Of a DNA stretch of 64,000 nt, positions 19,421-28,005 are shown one piece after another. Each line of letters begins with the position of its first letter. Position 1 is the stretch's first letter. Position numbers and translations under genes: made by a program. Source of the stretch: Symsagittifera roscoffensis. Lineage: Eukaryota; Xenacoelomorpha; Acoela; Convolutidae. The notes below the pieces were generated by a model. The model did no database searches. It had not been told where the DNA came from and saw only the letters and a program-made list of their open reading frames with translations. The stretch is taken from the NCBI RefSeq assembly GCF_963678635.1, contig NC_087062.1:31890704-31954703 (forward strand), written 5' to 3'.

Positions 19421-19802
19421 CGTGTACGCAGATTACTTGAGTTGTATAAGCCCACAAACGATTTCTAGAGCGTTGAGAGCACTACTCACGAGAGGGGGTA
19501 GCAAGTCGGTGCGTGTTGATAATAGGTATACTGAAGCTTATGGTCCACACGAGGTGATGCTAAATATAGATGGAATCAACATCTATACCAAAACAATGAT
19601 AACATGTGACGAAGACCTAATTGGGCAAATCTACGTAGGGAAAGAAGAGTTGAAAGTGAGATCGATTGGACACTGCACCATGCTTGAAGAAGATGCGATG
19701 CACATCGGGACGGAGGCAGATGTGACAGGGCACGTGCTAGACGTAAGTGGCAAAAAGACTCAGTTACGTGGGTTACTTGATACGGGAGCAGATGCAATGT
19801 AG
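19341..19802 (+). pseudogene. Protease region of element X, truncated just after the active site
   Basis: 153 aa overlapping the gag end by 80 bp in the +1 frame. It aligns with the same region of Y (TVGGHEVTRNLSEPSG, AYGPHEVMLNIDGINIYTK, IGHCTMLEEDAMHIG). The active-site motif GLLDTGAD is present, but the frame ends in ATG TAG three codons later and nothing resembling the rest of the protease, RT, RNase H or integrase follows. This marks the 5' edge of a large pol deletion or replacement, at about 19797-19803. Confidence 0.85.
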
Positions 19803-19803
19803 A

Positions 19804-20088
19804 ATGGGAGGCAAACGCGAGGGCCCCATCGAGGCATATCCCAAGTTCTGGAACTTGAACCCACTGACAGCAGACGGACGAGAGATCTTGAGGATTCCTG
19901 CTTGGAAGGAAAGTTTTGCACTGGCGAAGAGGGAGCTGGAGGCCATAATGGAGAAAGAAATCCTGCCAGCCACCATGCCTGAGTTCCCGATAGTCAGGAG
20001 GATGACCTTGGGAATGAACAGCCCCCCCCCTAGTTCCATCCATAATGGCGAGGATGACAACGGAGGAAATGCAGAAATACTTCACTGA
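19804..20088 (+). CDS. Unknown ORF 1 of element X
   Basis: 94-aa frame from the ATG of MGGKREGPIEAYPKFWN, immediately after the protease stop. A charged helix (ALAKRELEAIMEKEILPATM) is visible and a run of C (about 20025) is within the frame. It overlaps the next ORF by 44 bp in another phase. No family recognised. It could also be the N-terminal part of the next protein, separated by a frameshift. Confidence 0.45.
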   Translation: MGGKREGPIEAYPKFWNLNPLTADGREILRIPAWKESFALAKRELEAIMEKEILPATMPEFPIVRRMTLGMNSPPPSSIHNGEDDNGGNAEILH

Positions 20089-21220
20089 TGGCTGGGACCC
20101 ACTGTTCGTCGGCTATACGGCGCCGGTTTACTTCCACACTAGCGAGGCGAAAATAAATTCGTGGACGACGCAAGCAAAAAAGATGAGAGGCTCGCAGCCC
20201 CCCGGATATGAGGTGCGAAAGGTCTTGAGAGCTCTTGAGCAGGAGGGACTTGAGAACATGCTACCAATATGGGATGATGGCAGGATGATCATGATGGAGG
20301 GGCATGTTGCATTGGTGGACGACATGAAATTCGCAACAAGAAAGTATAGGGCACCCTATGGCTTAGAACAGGTGGAAATGAGACAGAAGGGAAAAGAACT
20401 GGATGCAGCAGGTCAACTGTACGTGGCCCTGACGGAGTACAAGAGATTGGACCCGGCGACACCATCACCACTGTCAGTGGATACACCTGGAGACAAGAGG
20501 AGTGGACCCGTGGAAGACCGGTTCAAAAGAATTCTCGAGAGAAGAAGAACTGAGTCAGAAGAAGAGAGTATGGATGAAACTCTCAGCGAAGCCGGTGAGG
20601 ACAAGGAAGTGAGGAATACGCCTGAACCAAGACCATCAGGGGAGGAGCTCACCACTCAAGAGCTGTTGAAAGACTTGAGCGAGGAGAATTGGGCAGATAC
20701 TGCCACTCCACCTCTGACCCCGTCTCCCCGGAAGAATCTAGAATTGCCATTGGCGAGCGAGACCTCCAATATGGGGATGATACTCTTGAGCTCGGAGGAA
20801 AGGGAAAAGAATACTTTCGAAGGAAATAGGGACATGTTCCTGGGGTCTCTGAAGGACGATGCTTGGCAGGAGTTCTTGAAGGAATTCAATCAAGAAGTGG
20901 GCAGCGAGACGACGCTGGACAAATTCAAGGAGGAACTGTGGGACACAGTTGTGAAGTTTGGAGAACCGCTTCTGATAGGAACGGGCCTGGATGAGAAGGC
21001 GAGAAAGGAGCTGCTGAACAAGCTGATAGAGCTGAGGAATTCACGGTCAAAGACTAGAGAAGAAAAATGTGAAGACAGCTCTACTCTGAAACAAAAAACT
21101 GTAGATAAAATAGTTGATGATATAAAAGGGGATAAGGTTGGGACTAGTAATATGATTAAAAGTACTAATATCCTTAAGGCTCGAGCAGGGGGAGGCAAGA
21201 GTTGGAAGGGTTGGAAGTAG
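20045..21220 (+). CDS. Unknown ORF 2 of element X
   Basis: 391-aa frame starting MARMTTEEMQKYFTDGWDP. Residues 1-140 look globular (YTAPVYFHTSEAKINSWTTQ, MEGHVALVDDMKFATRKYRAPYG). Residues 150-240 are acidic and Pro/Ser-rich; a second ordered block (WQEFLKEFNQEVGSETTLDKFKEELWDTVVKFGEPLL) is mostly helical. No zinc finger, catalytic motif or membrane segment seen. GC content is clearly higher than in surrounding host DNA, as in gag. I do not recognise the family. Confidence 0.5.
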   Translation: MARMTTEEMQKYFTDGWDPLFVGYTAPVYFHTSEAKINSWTTQAKKMRGSQPPGYEVRKVLRALEQEGLENMLPIWDDGRMIMMEGHVALVDDMKFATRKYRAPYGLEQVEMRQKGKELDAAGQLYVALTEYKRLDPATPSPLSVDTPGDKRSGPVEDRFKRILERRRTESEEESMDETLSEAGEDKEVRNTPEPRPSGEELTTQELLKDLSEENWADTATPPLTPSPRKNLELPLASETSNMGMILLSSEEREKNTFEGNRDMFLGSLKDDAWQEFLKEFNQEVGSETTLDKFKEELWDTVVKFGEPLLIGTGLDEKARKELLNKLIELRNSRSKTREEKCEDSSTLKQKTVDKIVDDIKGDKVGTSNMIKSTNILKARAGGGKSWKGWK

Positions 21221-22899
21221 ACAGAGAGGTCGAATCAGTGATGATAACCACAACACCCTCAAGCAGAGATGTGAAGACTCGCAAGAGGAAGAGAGAAGTA
21301 GAAGTAGAGGGATTGAGTAGTCCTTCAGTGGATGCTGTCTCGGTAGGAAACTTGAGAGAGACGGCGCCCATGGTTTTGGCGCGATGCAAGACAGCGGCAT
21401 ACAAGAGCAACACGGAGCTCAGAAGACCACTCGAAGTAGAGAGGGAAATAGAGGCTTCCATCAGTTCGACATCGGAGGAAGACTTCAAGCCCCAGAAGGT
21501 AAACGTGAAAAGAGGTTCAACGGACGGACAGACAGGGGAAGTGGATGTCGGCAAGGAATGGGTCTCGAAGGGACACCAGGCCACGGGGAAGCAAGTGACG
21601 AGTGATCCACTGGAGAGGAGCAAGACGAGGAACACCTCCCGACCATGGTGGGTGGCCCTCGAGACCTTGAAGGAAATGGAAGACTGCTTGAAGAAGTTGG
21701 ACAACGGAGTAGCTCGCAAACGACGCAATTGGGCCACCCAGCAGAAGGCCGAGGTTAACAAGATAGAATTGGCGAACCAGCTGAAGAGGTCCTGGCAGAA
21801 CTTATTGAAGGATCATTTTGAAGAGGCAATGAGGACCCCCTCATCAGCACCGCCATTGATGGCGAATCTCTTCGTTAGAACCGCAGGACAATTGATGTTC
21901 ACCTGGAGTCTGGTGGGAATAGAGTTGGAGACGCTGACCTCGTATGACAGGGTGAAATTGGGAAGCAAGAAGCTAGAAGTGTATCAAGCACTGATGCAGC
22001 ACATGGCCAGGGATAATTCAGGCTTGAGCCTGGCTAGGAGGAAGGATGCCACATGTTTCTTGAGATGGATAATGTCAATGATGTCTGATAGCACCATCTT
22101 GGCGTGCTACCAAAGAGCAAGCGGAAGTAGAACCGTGGAAAAGAGAGTCTCAACGATCATCTTAAGCGTATATCAGAGTACTGGAATAGAAAAGGAAGAT
22201 GGTTCCAGACTATCCCTAGAGAACCACAGAAAGCTGGACGAGGTACGGAGGTTCTACAATAAGAAGTTCGAAGAAGAACATGATGTTCACCGTAACCTGG
22301 CCTCGCCAGAGCAGTACTCGAGACTCAGTGAGAAGGGGGAATACCAATACGTGTCGGGAGTGATGGGAATAGCCTACAACCTCTTCTTAGACTCAGAGAC
22401 TGGAGGCGCTCACAGGAGCCACGAGGTAGCGGAGCTGCTGAAGTTTTGGACAGAAAAATTAGTGGAAATAGACGCGGTGGAGAAAGAGAGGCCGAGCGTG
22501 GGCCTGATTCTTGAGAAAACACCGGAGGTGGTGAGCATACCGCGCTCGAACAAGAGAGTTGAAGTGAACATGGGTGATGGCAATGGCTTGCTGATCACGA
22601 ACTTGGGAGTAGTATGGAAGTTACTAAGACCCTCCTGGTGCCCACATCCCCACGCGAGTCTGATCGAGGAGACCACCGAACGGGTGAGGTTAGCTCCAAC
22701 GGAAGATGAAGATTTGGCAAAGTTGAGTGTGGTGCACAAACTGATCTTACCTCAGATGAAGGAGTCAGGCGAAAAGACGAACAATCTCGAGTCAGCAAAG
22801 AAGATGGAGCCAGGTAGCTGTCTGGATTCTACGTGTGGGAACATCTGGTTACTTGGTTTGAAGACATCACGGAAAGGGAGAAAAGTGAAGTACAAATAG
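21202..22899 (+). CDS. Unknown ORF 3 of element X
   Basis: Open frame overlapping the previous ORF by 19 bp. The first ATG is at 21241 (MITTTPSSRDVKTRKRKREVEVE), giving about 552 aa; alternatively it is reached by frameshifting from ORF 2. The N-terminus has a KRKRE basic stretch that could be a nuclear signal. Residues of about 150-470 look globular and mostly helical (LANQLKRSWQNLLKDHFEEAM, CFLRWIMSMMSDSTILACYQ). No RT, integrase or envelope features. Function unknown; the length and high coding quality argue that it is a real protein. Confidence 0.55.
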   Translation: MEGLEVDREVESVMITTTPSSRDVKTRKRKREVEVEGLSSPSVDAVSVGNLRETAPMVLARCKTAAYKSNTELRRPLEVEREIEASISSTSEEDFKPQKVNVKRGSTDGQTGEVDVGKEWVSKGHQATGKQVTSDPLERSKTRNTSRPWWVALETLKEMEDCLKKLDNGVARKRRNWATQQKAEVNKIELANQLKRSWQNLLKDHFEEAMRTPSSAPPLMANLFVRTAGQLMFTWSLVGIELETLTSYDRVKLGSKKLEVYQALMQHMARDNSGLSLARRKDATCFLRWIMSMMSDSTILACYQRASGSRTVEKRVSTIILSVYQSTGIEKEDGSRLSLENHRKLDEVRRFYNKKFEEEHDVHRNLASPEQYSRLSEKGEYQYVSGVMGIAYNLFLDSETGGAHRSHEVAELLKFWTEKLVEIDAVEKERPSVGLILEKTPEVVSIPRSNKRVEVNMGDGNGLLITNLGVVWKLLRPSWCPHPHASLIEETTERVRLAPTEDEDLAKLSVVHKLILPQMKESGEKTNNLESAKKMEPGSCLDSTCGNIWLLGLKTSRKGRKVKYK

Positions 22900-23032
22900 T
22901 GGCGGAGTGATACGCGAGAACTACGGTGAACATAGCGACAGCTCTCGGATTCTTCTCGAGAATGTGTAGTCTGCAGTCACTGGAGAGGCTAGAGTCTGAA
23001 CACCATTTAGTGACGGCGTTGAGCGTGGAATC

Positions 23033-23854
23033 ATGGCCTGGAGTGTTGCAGGTGACTCAAAAACATATCCGGTGTGGTATCCAGAAGCACAAACGGTGTG
23101 GTATCCAGATCACAAGAACCTCTGCCTGGTGTGGGATATGGAAGAAATTCGGTCGATCGGATTACCGGATCACCGGCAGAAGGTGACGCTCTTAGTAGTG
23201 AGTACGATGCTGGCTCTGAGATGGATAGAGGAGAATATAACGAAGTATCGGGAAGCAAAGACGCCAACGGCTGAGTCAATATATGTGATAGACTACAGCA
23301 GGAGACTCGAGTTGTTTGAGACTGCATGCAAACTATTCGCCATACCAACGGAAGTCAAACACGTATGGAGCCGCTTGAGGTACTTTCCATGGTTTCGAGC
23401 GACACTGACGTCTTGGTTATACATGACAACGAAAGATCACATGAGAAAGCATCAAAAGGAGTATCGACAGTTCCAGGCCGAGATTGGGCCGGAAGCTTTC
23501 AAGAGACCCCTGTTAACCCATCGAAATGCGATCACGACAGGATGGAAGAGAGTGGGTAAAATGTCTAGAGACAATACCAAAGCGAGGGAATCGATGCTGG
23601 AGGAGGACTTGGCGAAGAACGTGAATTTGAGCTTGCACAACTCCTTTTGTTTGAACCGGGAATCTAGGGTGAAGGCACTACCCAACCAGGCAAAGAGGTT
23701 GCAGGAGCAAAGGGAATGGATGCGATCCTATGAACAGCTGAAGGCTTGGGAGGAGATCGTGATTAGCTCCGATGATGAAGAAGAACTGTTGAGACAGTTT
23801 GCCGTATCCAGTACTTCAGGGGACGGCAACTCCATGGCGAAGAGTGCGAAATGA
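23033..23854 (+). CDS. Unknown ORF 4 of element X
   Basis: 273-aa frame from ATG in AATCATGGCCTGG to TGA. Near the start the tetrapeptide VWYP occurs twice, from a local duplication in the DNA (about 23070-23110). The middle (LALRWIEENITKYREAK, WSRLRYFPWFRATLTSWLYM, HRNAITTGWKRVGKM) is helical and Trp-rich; the end is acidic (SSDDEEELL). It starts 133 bp after ORF 3. No recognised family. Could act with ORFs 2-3 as a cargo module of the element. Confidence 0.5.
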   Translation: MAWSVAGDSKTYPVWYPEAQTVWYPDHKNLCLVWDMEEIRSIGLPDHRQKVTLLVVSTMLALRWIEENITKYREAKTPTAESIYVIDYSRRLELFETACKLFAIPTEVKHVWSRLRYFPWFRATLTSWLYMTTKDHMRKHQKEYRQFQAEIGPEAFKRPLLTHRNAITTGWKRVGKMSRDNTKARESMLEEDLAKNVNLSLHNSFCLNRESRVKALPNQAKRLQEQREWMRSYEQLKAWEEIVISSDDEEELLRQFAVSSTSGDGNSMAKSAK

Positions 23855-24282
23855 GCGGATGGTTCGAAGAGATCTTGAGTCTTGAGAGGGAAGGGAGGCT
23901 TGAGTGTGGATCCGGGTGAAACCTGGGTTCACGAAAAAGAAATTTTAACGAATCAGATTTTGTTATTAATATGCTATATATACTATATAAGTGAAAATAC
24001 TGCATGACAATTTCCTGATTGAATGGGACAAAAGAAATTTTAAATAATTGGCTTGAAAAGCGAGAATTCAAGGGTGCAGGTGTGTGCAGATTTTGATTGC
24101 TGTTTAGCGATAGTGTGAAAATTTTACATGGCCGTGAATTTTGGGGTGTAGATAAGCTTAAGTCTGCTGCAAACTTCTGTAAATGACCACTGGCACTGTA
24201 CCTTGAGCAACACTCGGTTTTCTGGGACTCACTGGCAGACGACAGCACGCGATGAGGACATCGATCTTGAGTCCGGGGAGTA
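23855..24282 (+). other. 3' untranslated region of element X with a weak polypurine stretch
   Basis: No supported ORF. The bases directly before the 3' LTR read CCGGGGAGTA, a short purine run that could serve as the plus-strand primer; it is shorter than a typical polypurine tract. Confidence 0.5.
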
Positions 24283-24893
24283 TGTGCCAGTCGGTCATAT
24301 TTGGAAGTTTGACCTTGAGAAAAACAAGAACGCTTAATTTAGGAGTGAAATTTGATTTCTCAAAAATTCGAATGGAGCCTGTCATGCACGATTTTCTCGC
24401 GATATTTGAAAACCGAAAAAGAGAAAATCAGAACGATCGAGTAACAATCGCGGGAAAGTTGCCAGATGAAACAGTGGGAAATTGCTATTCGCAATTTCCG
24501 TCAAAATAAAACTAGAGTAGAGCTGTCCCATCTGAAACAGAGACAAGCGTATTCCCGAGAACTGGACTATCATTACTCGATTGGATTGTTATTCGAACTG
24601 GACTAGAGTGAACCTTCGGTGGAAAGGTGGACAGCTTGAGTGTCCCAATGGTTCACGAGAAACTATATTCTAGAGTTAAAACTTGTCCTTGTTATTGAAA
24701 CTGATAAACATTAAACTCATATAGTTACATTATTTAATTCTCGAGTTGCTGACCGACTTAATTACTCCCAGTTCTTGAGCGTGCTACGATGTGAGTACTT
24801 AATTTAAATTTCTAGAGTGTGTTTTATGATTGTTATGTTGAGGTAAGGCGAGTTTTAGGTTGATCCATCTGAAATGGATCAAAGTTCCACTGT
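24283..24893 (+). repeat. 3' LTR of element X, first part
   Basis: Matches 13507-14125 of the 5' LTR, apart from about a dozen substitutions and one 8-bp tandem difference (CCAAAGTT present once more in the 5' copy). Interrupted at 24893 by a solo LTR of the Y type; the remainder continues at 25816. Confidence 0.9.
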
Positions 24894-25812
24894 TGTAACA
24901 TTCGCCCGGAAGATACATATCGACGGATAACAAAACTAAGTCTTAAGACGACTGGCTAGCGTCTAAACAGAGCTTTGCATGTTTTTCACCGTCTCTACCA
25001 AGCCAGTACTTTCCGGTGGTCTTTCTTACATCGGGTCGACAAAAACCTTACTGCTCTCCGGCTTCGACCAGAACGCTCAAATTAACTGAATTACATGCAA
25101 AAATAGTGAGCTCATGGCTGGGTCTCTATATCCGCAGACCACGAGGTCACTCCTAAAAACAGGGCTACTACTTATTATATTACTATTGTTTTTGTTCAGT
25201 AGATAAAAATCATCATCTCCATCGAAGATGGATCAACCCTTTCCCCCAACTCCTAGCACCTCATCCTTGTCAAAACTAATCAAAATATCAGTTAAATTCA
25301 AGTCAGGACATGACAGGATGCTAAAAGTTTATGTGAGTTAATAAAAGTTTCCGTCCCGAGACCCTTCCGGATTCTTGAATCCGCCGAATCAAGCTCCTTA
25401 CTCTTGATTTCTTGCTAATCCGGAAGGCTGGTTCTCACCCTTCACCGTTGTTGGCAACGGCCTTGCAACTATTGTAGCAGCACAATAGTTGCAACTCGGA
25501 ACGTTCTCTGCTATTCTGTAGTTCGTTGTCGTTCTCCAATCTCGATTTTCGTACTGTTCGCAATCGCAGATAAAGTTGTTCTGTTTTTCACTCGCTTTTT
25601 GTTAAAATGGCCGTTTCAGCATTTCTCAGAAATGTGACGTCATCATTCGAATTTTTGAAAATTTAAAATACTAGAATATTCTAGCCCTCACCGTTTGGCT
25701 AAACGTTCCAATAACGTCGCTAATCCTTCGAAATCATCAACTCGGAAGGCTTACTGCTCAAAATTCGAATCCTGCATAAATTGCATTTTGGCCATTCTGG
25801 TCGAATGTCACA
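24894..25812 (-). mobile_element. Solo LTR of the Y family inserted in the 3' LTR of element X
   Basis: 919 bp beginning TGTAACATTCG and ending CGAATGTCACA in plus reading, an inverted-terminus TG...CA structure. TGT is present on both sides (24891-24893, 25813-25815) and once in the uninterrupted 5' LTR of X. It aligns with the two halves of the Y 5' LTR at 13194-13506 and 26108-26531, which fixes its identity. Internal sequence is absent, so it arose by LTR-LTR recombination. It shows that Y-type elements still moved after X inserted. Confidence 0.85.
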
Positions 25813-25815
25813 TGT

Positions 25816-26107
25816 CTAATAAAAAGTAACTTAACGGATTGTTCCGACCCGGTTTTTAACGGCGTTCATGTATTTGGTATCTAGAGACCTAAGTATGGGG
25901 ACGTTCTTATTTCTAGAGTGGGGGGATATTTTGGTAGTAGCCTTAAGTTGTAACGGGTCGTAGTCTCATGTCACAAGCGAACCGAATTGGCTCCGACTGA
26001 TTTGAGGTAGAAAAACACAAGAGATAGTGTCCCTGACTCTTGAGCCAAAGGTTATAGGGCCTATTTTTCTTAAGCCTCATGTGTGACTACAGTAGACGAA
26101 TGTTACA
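25816..26107 (+). repeat. 3' LTR of element X, second part
   Basis: Matches 14126-14420, ending CGAATGTTACA. The next bases (TAAAAATC) rejoin the interrupted Y LTR. Confidence 0.9.
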
Positions 26108-26531
26108 TAAAAATCATCATCTCCATCGAAGGTGTATCAACCCTTTCCCCCAACTCCTAGCTTCTCATCCCAGCAAAATGAATTCAGATGTTAATTAAAT
26201 TCAACTCAGGACATGACAGGGAAGCTAAAAGTTTATATAAGTTTATAAAAGTTCCAGTCCCGAGACCCCTCCGGATTCTTGAATCCGGGGAAAGAAGGCT
26301 CTTATCATCCTTTTTCTGTCAAAATGGCCGTTTCTTACTTTTCCTAGAATTGTTACGTCATCAAATCGAATTTTTAAAAATTAGGAATTTCCGCATCCTT
26401 CAGTCTTAACGATTAGTCCAATCGTTCAAATAACGCTCTCATTCCTTCAAAATCGCCAATTCGGAAGGTTCGCTGCTAAAAACTCGAATCTGCTGAATCT
26501 GGATTTTGGTCCATTCTGGTCGAATGTCACA
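26108..26531 (-). repeat. Outer part of the 5' LTR of element Y
   Basis: Matches the 25204-25812 part of the solo Y LTR with a deletion of roughly 180 bp around 26285. It ends GTCGAATGTCACA in plus reading, i.e. the TG start of the LTR on the minus strand. The flank beyond 26531 is host sequence. Confidence 0.85.
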
Positions 26532-28005
26532 TATATATGATTTGAAACTTATATTAAAATTAACTTAATGCAGCAAGTGCTGCATCGAGTCGGTAGTTAT
26601 CATTAAACCTGGCAATAATGGTAACTGTATTAAGGCGCTTTGGTCTGTATTGTAAAACTGTTTTATATAGATATTGGAGTGTGGCGCTGCGATAAGAGTG
26701 AATTGTAGATTTAACTAGAGCTGGTTTGATATATTTTGTCCTTGATGTTCCAATAATAAGGTTCTGTGAAAAGTCAGGGATGAGCCTTGCCTGGAATCGG
26801 GGCATCCACCTAAAGCACAGACAGCGAAGGCAATGGAGAAGCTCTTTCGTAGAAAGTTGGGGGAATGGATGATGAATCAAGGAGTTTAATTTAAATCTGA
26901 GAGATGAAAAAGGGTAGTTCCACCTGCTCACCCCTTGCGTTCGGATACACTAGGAAAGCTTCACTCGCCTACGGCTGGGACGGCGAGATTTGGTTAGATG
27001 ATCAGAAGAGGAAAGCCCAGCGCGCATATAATATGAAAAAGGTGAATTCCCATAGGTTCCATTATTCATAGGTTCCGAAATAAAAAATCAGTCGCATAAG
27101 TTCCAAAATGTATCTTCTTGCTTTCTGATTGGTTGAAATTTGAGCCAACGAATTTATGGATAGATTGTTTACTGTTCAACCAGCACAAACTCAAGCTGCA
27201 GAATAGTGACCGCCGTAGCCGCGCGAACGTGTTGCGAGCTTGCCACCAAAGGGTAGGACTCTATGCGAAATTTAGAGACGGGTATCGCCGCGAAGCTGCG
27301 GCGCCTGCGTAGCGCGCCCACTTGCGACCTTAAACCGAGACTCGGCTAATTTAGTCTTTTGATCAATTGAAAAGATTTGAAACTTATTTTGGAACCTATG
27401 GGACTGATTTTGTATTTTGGAACCTACGAATACGCTCCATGAAAACGCACAAGTGTTAAATTGGAACAAAGACTATTTAGTAAGTTTATCACAACAATTA
27501 GGCTAATAATAAAAATTTAAAGCGTTTATAAAATTTTGTGAGATATAAAGTTTTAGGATGCTCCCGTTTATTCTTACGCTTGCATTTAATTTTCTTGTTT
27601 TCTAAGTAATAAGTATATATTTAAGCAATTTTCACGTTCAACGATCTGTTTGAAGTTCAAGTTACATGCTAGTTCCATTTTTATTGTTCTGTTTTTTTTT
27701 CGTACGGCTGATTCTGTCAAGCGTTTTGGAAACTGATGAAGTTGATGGAATAGCAAGTTCAGATTTGCCTCGCTTGTAATTTTTTTAGAATAATTAGGAA
27801 CCAGTCAGAAGACAACCCGAGGGTAGCTTAATTTAATGAAGTTCTTCAGTATCAGATTACAAGCTGGATAGAACGGTGAAGCACCAGTGATGGACATGTG
27901 TTTCAGAAGTGAGATGTGTGCCAGAAGAATCAAACAGAAATCTTTCTTGTAGAGAAGCAATTTTTTTCATCATGAAAAGTGGATGTTTCGATATTTTTTG
28001 AGACT
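26532..28005. other. Host DNA between element Y and SNX14
   Basis: No supported gene. A minus-strand open frame at 26931-26560 (123 aa, with RFQARLIPDFSQNL and RTKYIKPALVKSTIHSY) vaguely recalls the C-terminal tail of LINE polyproteins but is too short to assign. A MITE occupies 27064-27431. A splice-acceptor-like TTTCTTGTAG lies at 27947-27956, 50 bp before the SNX14 start codon. Confidence 0.4.
27064..27431. mobile_element. MITE-like element with about 48-bp terminal inverted repeats
   Basis: 27064-27112 (starting ATTCATAGGTTCCGAAAT) and 27383-27431 are reverse complements with only a few mismatches; both arms contain the pair AGGTTCC and AAATCAGTC. The centre is unrelated to any coding sequence. 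No transposase is present, so it would be a non-autonomous DNA element. An extra partial copy of the terminus (ATAGGTTCCATT) lies just left, at 27050. Confidence 0.8.

Larger units (their letters stand above)
13507..26107 (+). mobile_element. Element X: non-autonomous Ty3/gypsy-type LTR retrotransposon with four unknown ORFs
   Basis: Plus-strand element with two LTRs, a leader with tandem repeats, gag with two zinc knuckles, and a protease that stops right after its active site. RT, RNase H and integrase are absent; about 4 kb with four open frames lies between the protease remnant and the 3' LTR. It is flanked by TAA on both sides and sits inside the 5' LTR of element Y. Its LTR end and primer-binding sequence are the same as in Y, so a Y-like element could have supplied enzymes in trans. 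Total length is 12.6 kb including the nested solo LTR. Confidence 0.85.
1..26531 (-). mobile_element. Element Y: Ty3/gypsy-type LTR retrotransposon, minus strand, incomplete at left edge
   Basis: Reading right to left, the element has an outer 5' LTR piece (26531-26108), an inner 5' LTR piece (13506-13194), a putative primer-binding site, a 3.1-kb leader, gag, protease, reverse transcriptase, integrase, a macro-domain ORF and three accessory ORFs. The order protease-RT-integrase is that of Ty3/gypsy elements. The 3' LTR is not in the window. The two 5' LTR pieces are separated by the whole of element X; the solo copy at 24894-25812 shows that they join into one LTR. At least five stops or frameshifts interrupt the coding region, so this copy is dead as it stands, although long open segments suggest a fairly recent insertion. 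Confidence 0.85.

Noticed and set aside
19804-22899. Diverged RT or integrase in the X ORFs
   Set aside because: No YxDD, no D-D-E spacing and no H2C2 finger could be found in any frame.
20045-23854. Envelope gene of a retrovirus-like element
   Set aside because: No signal peptide, no transmembrane helix of suitable length, no furin-like site and no Cys pattern in any of the four ORFs.
26560-26931. LINE C-terminal remnant on the minus strand
   Set aside because: Only a vague resemblance over about 50 residues with no RT motif nearby; left as unassigned.
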